A DNA stretch of 64,000 nt from Enterococcus sp. CSURQ0835 (GTDB lineage Bacteria > Bacillota > Bacilli > Lactobacillales > Enterococcaceae), in the NCBI RefSeq assembly GCF_902706605.1, contig NZ_CACSLH010000010.1, positions 28,617 through 92,616 on the forward strand, written 5' to 3'. Under the pieces are notes generated by a model, which saw only the letters and a program-made list of their open reading frames with translations, was not told where the DNA came from and did no database searches. The position numbers and the translations under genes are program-made. Of the stretch, positions 34,668-43,978 are shown in pieces (the first letter of the stretch is position 1; each line of letters opens with the position of its first letter).

Positions 34668-35675
34668 ATGAAAGAAATCTTCGAAGCACTACTAGCGCAA
34701 CTCCAACAAAAAAAGGCGTGTATTCTAGTGACGATCACGGAAAGTCATGGCTCCACCCCACAAAAAACTGGGGCAATGATGCTTGTGAATTCACAGGGGC
34801 GAGTTACCGGAACGATTGGTGGTGGCGCGATCGAGTTTCAAAGTATCAAACAAGCTCAAGCAGATCTAGCTGCTAAAAAAAGTGTGCGCCGTGATTATAA
34901 TCTTGCGCGTGATTTTGGGATGGTGTGTGGTGGACAAGTCTCGATCTTGTTCCAAACGTTTCAAATCGCGACACCAGCTTTAATCGCAGTTTGCCAACAG
35001 ATCATCGTCAATCAGCAACACAACCGCCGAAGCTTTTTATTTGCTACGGCCGAAACTGCAGCCTGCCCTTTAACGATTTATACACCGGAAAGTGGTTGGC
35101 TACCAGAAAGCTTAGCTGCGAACTGGAACGGAGCAGTTGGTCCGCAAAACTTAGCGGGCAGCCAGTATGTTGTTTTTGAATTAAAAGCGTTGACGCGGGT
35201 AGTTTTATTTGGCGCAGGTCATGTTTCTCAAGCTATCGTCCCCGTGCTAACGCAGTTGGATTTTTATTGTGTCGTCGCGGATGATCGTGAAGATTATTTG
35301 ACGGAAACGACTTTTCCTACTGCAAATGAACGCCGTAAAATTGCGTTTGATCAAATCGATGCGCTCCAAATCGCACCGGCTGATTTTGCAGTCGTGATCA
35401 CGCGCGGGCATCTGCATGATTTTGAACTTGCGAAACAACTTTTACAAACTAAGGCGGCTTACATCGGTTTGATGGGGAGCCGACAAAAAATCGCGTTGCA
35501 ACGAAAAAAATTGACCCAAGCTGGTTTTTCTCAAACGACTATCGATCGGATCAACATGCCGATTGGTTTAGAGATCGGTGCAGAAAGTCCCGCCGAGCTT
35601 GCGATCAGTGTCGCCGGTGAATTGATTGCACGTCGAGCACAAGTCAGGAAGTGTGCACATGAAAACGTTAGTTGA
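34668..35675 (+). CDS. XdhC/CoxI-family maturation factor
   Basis: The 335-residue protein combines the N-terminal XdhC_CoxI domain (TITESHGSTPQKTGAMMLV, GTIGGGAIE, FGMVCGGQVS) with a C-terminal Rossmann domain (VVLFGAGHVSQAIVP). These proteins bind the Mo cofactor and help insert the equatorial sulfur, or here possibly selenium, into Mo hydroxylases. It is a maturation factor, not the Fe-S XdhC subunit at 19857. ATG 34668 follows TAGGGGAA. It overlaps yqeC by 17 bases. Pairing with YqeC and YqeB suggests service to the fused selenium-dependent enzyme at 51460. Confidence 0.88.
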   Translation: MKEIFEALLAQLQQKKACILVTITESHGSTPQKTGAMMLVNSQGRVTGTIGGGAIEFQSIKQAQADLAAKKSVRRDYNLARDFGMVCGGQVSILFQTFQIATPALIAVCQQIIVNQQHNRRSFLFATAETAACPLTIYTPESGWLPESLAANWNGAVGPQNLAGSQYVVFELKALTRVVLFGAGHVSQAIVPVLTQLDFYCVVADDREDYLTETTFPTANERRKIAFDQIDALQIAPADFAVVITRGHLHDFELAKQLLQTKAAYIGLMGSRQKIALQRKKLTQAGFSQTTIDRINMPIGLEIGAESPAELAISVAGELIARRAQVRKCAHENVS

Positions 35676-36390
35676 TTGCTTAAATTTAAAAAAAGGCGTG
35701 GTCTCCGTGATCGGCAGTGGCGGCAAGACGAGCCTGTTACAATTGCTGGCGCGACAATTACCGGTAGAAAAAATCTTGTTGAGTACAACAACTAAGATGG
35801 GGTATCCGCTAAAAAATAGTTATGATCAATTTTACCAACGAGACTTTTCTCAGTTAGGCCAAGCACCAGGTGTGACGATCGCAGGTGTGGTCAGTGAGCA
35901 CGATGGACGCAAAAAAATTACACAACCGTTAGATGCTACATTTCGTGATCGCTTTCCTTGTTTTGATTATGTCGTTTTAGAAGCAGATGGTTCCAAACAA
36001 TTGCCATTAAAAGGCTGGGCAGATTTTGAGCCAGTAGTCTTACCGGAAACAACGACGACGATCGGTATCATCCCATTATCGGTTTTGGGTCACGTGATTG
36101 GTCCGACGACAGTCCACCGCTTGCCGCTTTTTTTAAATTTGACTGAGGCGGCGGCAGGGGATGTGATCACGCCAGTCATTTTGAAAACGGTGATTGAAGC
36201 AGCCACTGGTTTATTTCAAAAAGCTCAAGGGCATAAAATTTTATTGCTGAATCAAGTGGAAACGACCTCTGCTTGGCTAGCAGCCCAAATGTTAGCACAA
36301 CAAGTGGATAAGTCAGTCGTAGATCAAATCGTGGCGGGCAGTACACGGCAAAATAAAGGAGTGGTCTTATGGCAGCGCTCAATGAATTGA
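35659..36390 (+). CDS. yqeC: Selenium-dependent Mo hydroxylase maturation protein YqeC
   Basis: The 243-residue protein has an N-terminal P-loop GSGGKTSLLQLLA and a later segment DYVVLEADGSKQLPLKGWADFEP, characteristic of YqeC. YqeC co-occurs with YqeB in genomes that carry selenium-dependent Mo hydroxylases (selenium as a labile cofactor). Its exact reaction is not established. The ATG at 35659 follows AGGAAGTG; the longer frame to 35626 has no site. It overlaps the xdhC-like gene by 17 bases and yqeB by 22 bases, so all three are co-translated. Confidence 0.87.
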   Translation: MKTLVDCLNLKKGVVSVIGSGGKTSLLQLLARQLPVEKILLSTTTKMGYPLKNSYDQFYQRDFSQLGQAPGVTIAGVVSEHDGRKKITQPLDATFRDRFPCFDYVVLEADGSKQLPLKGWADFEPVVLPETTTTIGIIPLSVLGHVIGPTTVHRLPLFLNLTEAAAGDVITPVILKTVIEAATGLFQKAQGHKILLLNQVETTSAWLAAQMLAQQVDKSVVDQIVAGSTRQNKGVVLWQRSMN

Positions 36391-37196
36391 TCGTCGCAGT
36401 TCGTGGCGGTGGGGATCTAGCAACGGGCGTCATTCAAAAATTTTTTCACGCAGGGTTTAAAGTCGTGATTTTAGAAACTGCGCAACCACTAGCGATTCGG
36501 CGCACGGTAGCACTGTGTAATGCGGTTTATACGCAAACATTTCAAGTTGAGGATCTCGTAGCTGAAAAAGTCGCTGACTGGACTCAGTGTGAACAGAGTT
36601 GGCAACACGGACAGATCCCGTTACTGATCGATCCTGAAGCTGAAAGTTTAGCTCAATTACGACCGGCTGTAGTAGTAGACGCGATTTTAGCGAAAAAAAA
36701 TTTAGGGACGACACCTGAAATGGCACCAGTGACGATTGCATTGGGGCCTGGATTTTCCGCGCCCAGCGATTGCCAAGTCGTGATTGAAACGATGCGAGGC
36801 CATTCACTAGGGAAATTGATCACAGCCGGTAGTGCCTTACCGAATACGGGGATTCCAGGCGTATTAGGGGGGAAAAGTGCGGAACGAGTGATCCATTCAC
36901 CGGCGAGTGGCGTGGTCAAACATCGGTATCCGATCGGTACAGAAGTTACAAAAGGTGAGATTTTATTTTATGTTGGACAGACTCCCGTCTATTCACCACT
37001 AACCGGTGTTTTGCGCGGTTTGATCCAAGCGGGTATCGATATCCCGCAAGGTTTGAAATGTGGCGATGTCGATCCACGACCAAAAGCCCAAGTCGACTGC
37101 TACGCGATTTCTGATAAAGCGCGGGCATTAGGTGGCGCGGCTTTGGAAGCAGCATTGATGCAATTGCAACGAGTAGCAAGTGATGTGCTGATTTGA
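36369..37196 (+). CDS. yqeB: Selenium-dependent Mo cofactor biosynthesis protein YqeB
   Basis: The 275-residue protein starts LIVAVRGGGDLATGVIQKF and contains IRRTVALCNAVY and GLKCGDVDPR, matching YqeB of the selenium-dependent molybdenum hydroxylase system. The middle holds a hydrophobic glycine-rich loop (TIALGPGFSAPSDCQVVIET). The role is inferred from phylogenetic co-occurrence, probably in making or inserting the Se-containing cofactor. Start ATG 36369 has GGAG seven bases upstream. A strong hairpin follows. Confidence 0.88.
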   Translation: MAALNELIVAVRGGGDLATGVIQKFFHAGFKVVILETAQPLAIRRTVALCNAVYTQTFQVEDLVAEKVADWTQCEQSWQHGQIPLLIDPEAESLAQLRPAVVVDAILAKKNLGTTPEMAPVTIALGPGFSAPSDCQVVIETMRGHSLGKLITAGSALPNTGIPGVLGGKSAERVIHSPASGVVKHRYPIGTEVTKGEILFYVGQTPVYSPLTGVLRGLIQAGIDIPQGLKCGDVDPRPKAQVDCYAISDKARALGGAALEAALMQLQRVASDVLI

Positions 37197-37200
37197 GCAG

Positions 37201-37252
37201 AACAAAAAACGTGAAAGACAATCGACTTTTTGTCTTTCACGTTTTTTGTTTT
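37201..37252. terminator. Bidirectional terminator between yqeB and the YheO-type regulator
   Basis: A 19-bp near-perfect stem (37201-37219 with 37232-37250) has A-runs on one flank and T-runs on the other. It ends both convergent genes. Confidence 0.85.
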
Positions 37253-37269
37253 GACTGGCCTGTAGTTTA

Positions 37270-37905
37270 TTATCCGATGTAATTATACAAGGTGTATTTA
37301 GAGATGTTGAAAAATTTCGCAACTTTATCGCCGGATTTGGTGATCAAAAAGGCACCTTTCTTGTTCAAGTACTGGATGCTCTTCACTTTGTCTTCTTTAG
37401 TCATCAGCGCAACGGGTTTACCGACGAGTTTGACAGATTCGAGGATCAATTCGTCTAATAGTTCGTTGACATCTTTTGGAATGAAGTTCGGGTCTTCGGA
37501 TTCAGATTGATCGACCGCCGTAGCTGTCAGCTTGTGGATCGCATTTTCTGCGGCATACAGTGAAGAGGTATCGAAGTTGATTGAAAAAATCGCTTCTAAG
37601 TCACCGGCTTCGCCTTTGTAGTAGACAGTGCTGGACTTTAACACGCGGCCATCGTGGGTGCGAGTCAAATAGTTCAAGCGATCTTTTAGCTCGGCCGGAT
37701 CTTTTTTCATCGTTTCTAAGACGACTTGAGAAGGTCCGTCTCCTACATGACGTGCGGTTACGTGGCCGTTTTCAATTGAGATGATGGAATGTTCCGTGTC
37801 TTCCGCATCAATCTTATGTATGACGACTTCGCAATCTTCGCCGAATTGCGTCGCGATCGCGCGCCCGATTTGTTGTAAAAAATCTAAGTTCGTATCGGAA
37901 ATCAT
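37270..37905 (-). CDS. YheO-type PAS/HTH transcriptional regulator
   Basis: The 211-residue protein has an N-terminal YheO-like PAS domain (LDFLQQIGRAIATQFGEDCEVVIH, then IISIENGHVTARHVG and VLKSSTVYY). A C-terminal helix-turn-helix follows in which KKGAFLITKSGDKVAKFF and ISKYTLYNY are visible. This matches DauR/YheO-type regulators that sense a small ligand. ATG 37905 follows TTGGAGGG. It is divergent from ssnA, so it probably regulates the ssnA-ygfK-hydA operon, perhaps in response to a purine breakdown product. The ligand is unknown. Confidence 0.85.
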   Translation of the reverse strand: MISDTNLDFLQQIGRAIATQFGEDCEVVIHKIDAEDTEHSIISIENGHVTARHVGDGPSQVVLETMKKDPAELKDRLNYLTRTHDGRVLKSSTVYYKGEAGDLEAIFSINFDTSSLYAAENAIHKLTATAVDQSESEDPNFIPKDVNELLDELILESVKLVGKPVALMTKEDKVKSIQYLNKKGAFLITKSGDKVAKFFNISKYTLYNYIG

Positions 37906-38107
37906 TGCGTTCCCTCCAAAAAAATTTTATTTGCTGGCAGAAGAAGCAGCGCAGGACTTACTTAACCTTGAAAACAACGGGAGCTAAAAAATTTTTAGTT
38001 CCTAGTGAAAGTTAGCAAGAACCTAGCTTTTTCGTCCTTTAGGATAGACTAATAATAGCATGATGGCAAGGATAAGACAAATAAACAAAAATAATTTTTA
38101 GTTTAGC

Positions 38108-38136
38108 TTTTTATTTTTTAGGTAAAGTGCTATACT
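38108..38136 (+). promoter_or_regulatory. ssnA operon promoter
   Basis: TATACT (38131-38136) is preceded at 17 bases by a weak TTTTTA -35. The GTGCTATACT core repeats the xdhC-like promoter. The weak -35 suggests activator dependence. Confidence 0.5.
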
Positions 38137-38205
38137 AGGGACGAACAAGAAAGCGGAACAAAAAATTTGAGCCAACACTTGAACAGTTGTTAGGTTTGAA
38201 ATTCT

Positions 38206-38220
38206 TGCAAGCGCTTAGAC
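38206..38220 (+). promoter_or_regulatory. cre-like site before ssnA
   Basis: TTGCAAGCGCTTAGA has the palindromic TTGCAAGCGCTTA core and one mismatch to the cre consensus. It lies just before the AAGGAGG ribosome site. Confidence 0.5.
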
Positions 38221-38238
38221 TTAAGGAGGTTACACATT

Positions 38239-39570
38239 ATGTTGGTTGGAAACGGTCATTTGATTACGCGGCAAAAGGAAACCCCTTTCATTAATGATGG
38301 TGCCGTATTGATCGAAGGCAACAAGATAAAAGAAATCGGAACGACAGCCGAGCTGAAACAACGTTACCCGGATGAAGAGTTCATCGATGCAAAAGGTGGC
38401 GTGATCATGCCGGGGATGATCAATATGCACAATCACATCTATAGTACATTTGCTCGGGGACTTGCTATCAACGGCTACCACCCAAACGATTTTTTAGATA
38501 TTTTAAAAGGGCAATGGTTCCGCTTAGATAGTCAAATGGATAATCACACGACTTATCACAGTGGACGCGTCGCTTATTTGGAAAGTATCAAAAATGGTGT
38601 GACAACAGTTTTTGATCATCAAGCTAGTTACGGCGAAATTGATGGCAGTTTAGATCAGTTGTCAAAAGCAGCCGATGAATTTGGTGTTCGGACGTGCCTT
38701 TGCTATGAAGTTTCTGATCGACATGGCAAAGATCAAGCTTTAGCTGCCATTAATGAAAATGTTCGTTTCATCAATGAAAGTAAAAAACGAACAGATGACA
38801 TGCAACACGCGATGATGGGAATGCACGCGGCGTTTACGATCTCAGATGAGACTTTTGAAACCGCTCGCAAGTTAACGCCTCGTGATGTTGGCTTTCATAT
38901 CCACGTGGCAGAAGGATTTTCTGATGTGAAAGATTCATTGGAAAAATACAATAAACCGATCGTCAATCGCTTGTTTGATTTAGATATTTTAGGTAAGCAA
39001 ACGATCGTCGCCCATTGTATCTACATCAATCCACATGAGATGCAACTGTTGCAAGACACCGACACGATGGTAGTCACCAATCCTGAATCTAATATGGGCA
39101 ATGCAGTTGGTTGTCCACCGGTTTTACGGATGTTCAATGACTACAACTTATTGTGTGGGATCGGAACAGATGGCTACACGAATGATTTGACCGAATCTTA
39201 TAAAGTCGGCAATGTGATCCACAAACATCATTTAGTTGATCCAAATGCTGGTTGGAGTGAAATTCCAGCAATGATTTTTGACAACAATCATGTGATGGCC
39301 AACCGTTACTTTGATACAAAATTGGGTGTTTTAGAAAAAGATGCTGCCGCTGATGTGATCGTCTTGGATTACAAAGCTGCAACCCCAATGACTAAAGATA
39401 ATTACAACATGCATATCTTGTTTGGTATGAATGGGAAAAACGTCACCGATACGATCGTGAACGGTGAGATTAAAATGCGCGACCGCAACGTGTTAGGTGT
39501 TGATGAGACAGAAGTTTACGCTCACGCACAAGAAGAAGCACAAAAACTTTGGAACCGAATCAATCAATAG
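38239..39570 (+). CDS. ssnA: Putative aminohydrolase SsnA
   Basis: The 443-residue amidohydrolase has the metal site MINMHNHIYSTF, HIHVAEGFSDV, TIVAHCIYIN and the late Asp in CGIGTDGYTND. It matches SsnA of the E. coli ygeW-ssnA purine cluster. A guanine-deaminase-like or related purine/pteridine deamination is likely; the real substrate is not certain. ATG 38239 follows TTAAGGAGG. It is the first gene of the purine operon and is divergent from the YheO-type regulator. Confidence 0.9.
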   Translation: MLVGNGHLITRQKETPFINDGAVLIEGNKIKEIGTTAELKQRYPDEEFIDAKGGVIMPGMINMHNHIYSTFARGLAINGYHPNDFLDILKGQWFRLDSQMDNHTTYHSGRVAYLESIKNGVTTVFDHQASYGEIDGSLDQLSKAADEFGVRTCLCYEVSDRHGKDQALAAINENVRFINESKKRTDDMQHAMMGMHAAFTISDETFETARKLTPRDVGFHIHVAEGFSDVKDSLEKYNKPIVNRLFDLDILGKQTIVAHCIYINPHEMQLLQDTDTMVVTNPESNMGNAVGCPPVLRMFNDYNLLCGIGTDGYTNDLTESYKVGNVIHKHHLVDPNAGWSEIPAMIFDNNHVMANRYFDTKLGVLEKDAAADVIVLDYKAATPMTKDNYNMHILFGMNGKNVTDTIVNGEIKMRDRNVLGVDETEVYAHAQEEAQKLWNRINQ

Positions 39571-39581
39571 AGGTGAAAAAA

Positions 39582-42500
39582 ATGAGTGATATCATGCGTC
39601 CGATCTCAATCGATGCGTTACTCGATTGGGTCATGAAAGAATATCGGAAGACTGGCAATATCTTTGGCATCCGAAAATTTTTCAAAATGGAAAGCGCAAA
39701 AGAATTATCTTTGTTCAATGAACAGATGGAAACACCGATTGGACCTGCGGCAGGACCACATACGCAACTTGCCCAAAATATCGTCGCTGCTTATTTGAGC
39801 GGTGCACGCTTTTTCGAATTAAAAACAGTCCAAGTGATCGACGGTGAAGATCTTCCCGTTGCTAAACCATGTATCGCAGCTCGCGATGAAGGTTACAATG
39901 CTGAATGGTCCACGGAATTACGAGTTCCCCAAGCTTATGATGAATATGTCAAAGCGTGGTTTATCTTGAAATTATTAGCGCGGGAATTTGATCTTGGCGA
40001 TCCAGATGGCTTCATCTTCAATATGAGTGTTGGCTATGATTTGGCCGGAATCAAAACACCGAAGATCCAAAAATATATCGATGACATGCAAGATGCTTCT
40101 ACTACTCCGATTTGGGAAGAATGTTTGCAAGCAGCGAAACGTCATTTGCCACAATTTACGCGAATCGATGAAGCGTATTTAGCAACGATCACACCACATG
40201 TTTCGCATTCGATCACGCTTTCGACATTACATGGTTGTCCACCAGATGAGATCGAGCGAATCGCGACTCATTTGATTGAGGAAAAACATTTGAATACCTT
40301 CATAAAATGTAACCCAACGCTTTTAGGTTTTGACTATGCGCGCAAGACGATGGATGAATTAGGATTTGATTACATGGAATTTGATGATCATCACTTTGTA
40401 GAAGATCTGCAATTTGATGAAGCGGTTCCGATGATCGAACGCTTGTTAGCTAAAGCCCGCGGTCAACAATTGAGTTTTGGCGTGAAGATCACCAATACGT
40501 TCCCAGTCGATATCAAACAAAATGAATTGCCTGGTGAAGAGATGTACATGTCCGGTCGTTCATTGTTCCCATTAAGTGTAATGGTTGCTAAAAAATTATC
40601 GGATGCGTTTTCTGGTAAGTTACAAATCTCGTATTCTGGCGGAGCAGATATTTTCAACGTCAAAGATTTGTTTGAAGCTGGGATTTGGCCGATCACGGTA
40701 GCGACGACTTTGTTAAAACCAGGTGCCTATCAACGTTTAACGCAAATTGCTAATGTGGTCGTCGAAAGTCCTTATCCGACCCATGTCCAAGTTGATTTGC
40801 CTAAAGTGACCGAGTTAGTAGAAAAATCATTAACGCAAGCACGCTATCAAAAATCGATCAAGTTACCGATCTCACCGAAGATTAAAGAGCGTTTGCCATT
40901 ATTGGATTGTTATACCGCACCTTGTCGTGGTACCGGTGGCTGTCCGATTGATCAAGATGTGCCGGCTTACCTTCGCTACGTTAGTGAAGGAAAATACTTG
41001 GATGCGCTGAAAGTCATCGTTGATAAAAACCCATTACCATTTATTACCGGTACGATTTGTGCCCATCCTTGTGAAACAAAATGCACGCGTCAATTTTATG
41101 AAGGAGCGATCGATATTCGCGGCGTCAAACTTGAAGCTGCCGAACATGCTTTTGATGAATTGATGGCAACGATGGAAAAACCAACGCCGCAACCTAACGC
41201 TACTAAAACGGCTGTCATTGGGGGCGGACCTGGTGGGATCTCCGCAGGGTATTTCTTAGCTCGTGAAGGGTATCCAGTCACCGTCTTTGAAAAATCAGAC
41301 AAACTTGGTGGTGTTTGTACCCAGATCGTTCCAGAATTTCGGATCTCAGCTGAAAGTGTTGAACATGATGTCGACTTAGCCCGTTTCATGGGGGCTGAAT
41401 TTAAAACCGGTCAAGCTGCACCAGATATCAAAACATTGCGGGAACAAGGCTACGAACATATTATTTATGCGATCGGGGCTTGGAAACACAACAATTTGAA
41501 ATTGGAACATGGTGATGCAATCAACTCGTTGGAATTTTTAAAAGCCTTGAGAGACGATCACAGTGTCAATCCTTATGGCGAAGAGATCGTTGTCATCGGT
41601 GGCGGGAACACCGCGATGGATTGTGCACGGGCTGCTAAACGGTTACCAGGTGTGAAAAATGTTTCGATCGTATACCGCCGCGATAAACGCAACATGCCAG
41701 CAGACGAAGAAGAATTGTATTTCGCTTTAGATGATGACGTGACATTCCGCGAATTATTATCACCAGTCAGCCTAGAAAACGGTCAATTAAAATGTGAAGT
41801 CATGCAGTTAGGTGCACGCGATGCTTCTGGACGGAAACGGCCAGAAGGGACCGGCAAGTTTGTCAATGTACCAGCTACTACAGTGGTTTCTGCCATCGGT
41901 GAAAAAGTCGATGATACCTTCTTCAATCAAATCGGTCTGGACACTGATAATCGCGGCCGAGTAATTGTAGATCCAACAACTTTGGAAACTAATTTAGAAA
42001 ACGTCTATGTCATCGGGGATGCGCAACGTGGACCGGCGACGATTGTTGAAGCCATTGCTGACGCGACGAAAGCCTGCAATCAAATTTGTAACGTTCACAA
42101 CAAACATTACGAACGAGCCAATCAAAATATTGATTTGTCAGAACCAAGAGCCAAACGAGGAATCTTAGTCACGGAAGAACAACCGATGACCCAAGCAGAA
42201 CGTTGTTTGGAATGTTCAACAGTTTGCGAATCGTGTGTCGACGTGTGTCCGAACCGCGCCAATGTCGTGATCAATGTTAACGATCGACCACAAATCATGC
42301 ACATTGATCGGATGTGTAATGAATGCGGTAACTGTGAAACCTTCTGCCCCTATTCAAGTGCACCGTACAAAGATAAATTTACTTTGTTCAACAGTGTGGC
42401 TGATTTTGAAAATAGTACGAATGAAGGCTTTTATGTAATCGATCCTGCGAAAAAACAAATTTTGGTTCGTTATAAAGGCATTATCAGCGAGATCAACTTG

Positions 42501-42587
42501 AATCAACATAACTTGACGATCGCAAATGGAATTTTAGATTTAATGGAAACAGTGATTGACGACTACAGTTACTGTCTAGCCAATTAG
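39582..42587 (+). CDS. ygfK: YgfK: putative selenate-reductase-like flavoprotein of the purine cluster
   Basis: The 1001-residue protein has a DHODH-like barrel at the N-terminus (ETPIGPAAGPHTQLAQN), a glutamate-synthase small-subunit-like core with two Rossmann loops (VIGGGPGGISAGYF and VIGGGNTAMDCARAA), and C-terminal ferredoxin-like clusters (CLECSTVCESCVDVC and CNECGNCETFC). It is the cluster-conserved YgfK. It probably reduces a purine-derived substrate using NAD(P)H or ferredoxin; the selenate-reductase name is historical and unproven for this substrate. ATG 39582 follows GAGGTG, chosen over the earlier frame at 39549 that overlaps ssnA. Confidence 0.88.
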   Translation: MSDIMRPISIDALLDWVMKEYRKTGNIFGIRKFFKMESAKELSLFNEQMETPIGPAAGPHTQLAQNIVAAYLSGARFFELKTVQVIDGEDLPVAKPCIAARDEGYNAEWSTELRVPQAYDEYVKAWFILKLLAREFDLGDPDGFIFNMSVGYDLAGIKTPKIQKYIDDMQDASTTPIWEECLQAAKRHLPQFTRIDEAYLATITPHVSHSITLSTLHGCPPDEIERIATHLIEEKHLNTFIKCNPTLLGFDYARKTMDELGFDYMEFDDHHFVEDLQFDEAVPMIERLLAKARGQQLSFGVKITNTFPVDIKQNELPGEEMYMSGRSLFPLSVMVAKKLSDAFSGKLQISYSGGADIFNVKDLFEAGIWPITVATTLLKPGAYQRLTQIANVVVESPYPTHVQVDLPKVTELVEKSLTQARYQKSIKLPISPKIKERLPLLDCYTAPCRGTGGCPIDQDVPAYLRYVSEGKYLDALKVIVDKNPLPFITGTICAHPCETKCTRQFYEGAIDIRGVKLEAAEHAFDELMATMEKPTPQPNATKTAVIGGGPGGISAGYFLAREGYPVTVFEKSDKLGGVCTQIVPEFRISAESVEHDVDLARFMGAEFKTGQAAPDIKTLREQGYEHIIYAIGAWKHNNLKLEHGDAINSLEFLKALRDDHSVNPYGEEIVVIGGGNTAMDCARAAKRLPGVKNVSIVYRRDKRNMPADEEELYFALDDDVTFRELLSPVSLENGQLKCEVMQLGARDASGRKRPEGTGKFVNVPATTVVSAIGEKVDDTFFNQIGLDTDNRGRVIVDPTTLETNLENVYVIGDAQRGPATIVEAIADATKACNQICNVHNKHYERANQNIDLSEPRAKRGILVTEEQPMTQAERCLECSTVCESCVDVCPNRANVVINVNDRPQIMHIDRMCNECGNCETFCPYSSAPYKDKFTLFNSVADFENSTNEGFYVIDPAKKQILVRYKGIISEINLNQHNLTIANGILDLMETVIDDYSYCLAN

Positions 42588-42599
42588 AAGGTGTATGAA

Positions 42600-43976
42600 A
42601 TGTCAATTTTAGTAAAAGGCGGCGTAGTGGTGAACAGCCACACGCGCCGTCAGTTGGATGTGCGGCTTGACGGTGAAAAAATCGTCGAGCTGGGCGCTGA
42701 CTTAGCGGTAAAAGATAGCGAAGTCGTTGATGCCAGTGGGTGTTTCATCTTGCCAGGCTTTATCGATGCGCATACTCATTTGGAATTAAATAATGGCTAT
42801 GCTGATACGTCAGATAATTTTACTACTGGTAGTGTAGCAGCGGTAGCTAAAGGAACGACGACTGTGATCGATATGGCGACACCAGATCGCGGGAAAAGTT
42901 TAGCTGACTGTTTGGCGACTTGGAACGCACTAGCAGAAAACAAAGCGTCGTGTGATTATAACTATCACATGTCAATCATTGAATGGACACCTGCGATTGC
43001 AAAAGAGATCCCTGAGATGGTCAAAGCTGGCGTGACGTCTTTTAAGATGTATCTAGCTTACGATAATTTGCGGACGACTGATGCTGAACTTTATGAAGCG
43101 ATGAAAGCGATCAAAAGTGTTAACGGCATGTTAGGTGTTCACTGTGAAAATGGCGAGATCATCAATCAGTTGCAAAAAGATTATTTGGCAGCCGGTAAGA
43201 CGGGACCGGAAAATCATCCACTGACTCGGCCCAATGCACTTGAAGCCGAAGCGGTGAATCGTTATCTGACGATCGCAAACACGGTAGGCTTAGCGGTCAA
43301 TATCGTGCATCTGAGTACGAAAGAAAGCTTAGCCGTCGTTAAGCGCGCACGAGCTCACGGACAAAAAGTTTACGTGGAAACGTGTCCGCAATATTTGACG
43401 CTGACGGATGATTTATATCGCTTGCCAGACTTTGAAGGCGCCAAATATGTTTGCTCACCGCCTTTACGCAGTCAAGCCGATCAAGAAGCGCTGTGGCAAG
43501 GCGTGATCGCAGGTGACGTCAATACGATCTCCACGGATCATTGTGATTTTGACTTTGCGGCCAAAGAAAAATTTGGTAAAGCAGATTTCACGAAGATTCC
43601 CGGCGGATTGCCTGGAGTCGAGACGCGACCAGCGATCGTGTATACGACTGGCGTTGCAACTGGCAAGATCAGCATAGAACGGTTCGTTGCATTACTATCA
43701 GAAAATATCGCAAAACAATTTGCGTTGTATCCGCAAAAAGGAGTGATTCAATTAAACAGTGACGCGGATATTGTCGTTTGGGACCCTGAAGCACAAGATG
43801 TCATTAGTCAACAGACACAATTGCAACACTGTGACTACAGTGCGTATGAAGGATTTCAAACAACCGGGAAAGCGAAATTCGTTTTCCTTCGAGGTAAAAA
43901 AGTCGCAGAAGATGGAAAGGTCATTGCACCACGCACCGGCCGTTTCGTTTTTCGCAAAGTAAATCAGGAGGCGTAA
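42600..43976 (+). CDS. hydA: D-hydantoinase/dihydropyrimidinase HydA
   Basis: The 458-residue cyclic amidohydrolase has FIDAHTHLELN, TSFKMYLAYDN with the carbamylated Lys at 149, VHCENGEII, NIVHLS and STDHCDFDF. All metal ligands of the hydantoinase family are present. It should open a hydantoin- or dihydropyrimidine-like ring made from purines. ATG 42600 follows GAAGGTG; the longer frame from GTG 42591 is less favoured. It is 12 bases from ygfK and two bases from dpaL. Confidence 0.9.
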   Translation: MSILVKGGVVVNSHTRRQLDVRLDGEKIVELGADLAVKDSEVVDASGCFILPGFIDAHTHLELNNGYADTSDNFTTGSVAAVAKGTTTVIDMATPDRGKSLADCLATWNALAENKASCDYNYHMSIIEWTPAIAKEIPEMVKAGVTSFKMYLAYDNLRTTDAELYEAMKAIKSVNGMLGVHCENGEIINQLQKDYLAAGKTGPENHPLTRPNALEAEAVNRYLTIANTVGLAVNIVHLSTKESLAVVKRARAHGQKVYVETCPQYLTLTDDLYRLPDFEGAKYVCSPPLRSQADQEALWQGVIAGDVNTISTDHCDFDFAAKEKFGKADFTKIPGGLPGVETRPAIVYTTGVATGKISIERFVALLSENIAKQFALYPQKGVIQLNSDADIVVWDPEAQDVISQQTQLQHCDYSAYEGFQTTGKAKFVFLRGKKVAEDGKVIAPRTGRFVFRKVNQEA

Positions 43977-43978
43977 AG

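Larger units (their letters stand above)
37906..38238. promoter_or_regulatory. Divergent control region between the regulator and ssnA
   Basis: It contains a near-palindrome CTAAAAAATTTTTAG (37984-37998), CAAAAATAATTTTTAG (38086-38101) just upstream of the ssnA -35, TATACT at 38131-38136, and a cre-like site. The first two are candidate operators of the YheO-type regulator or of a Mo-responsive one. Confidence 0.5.
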
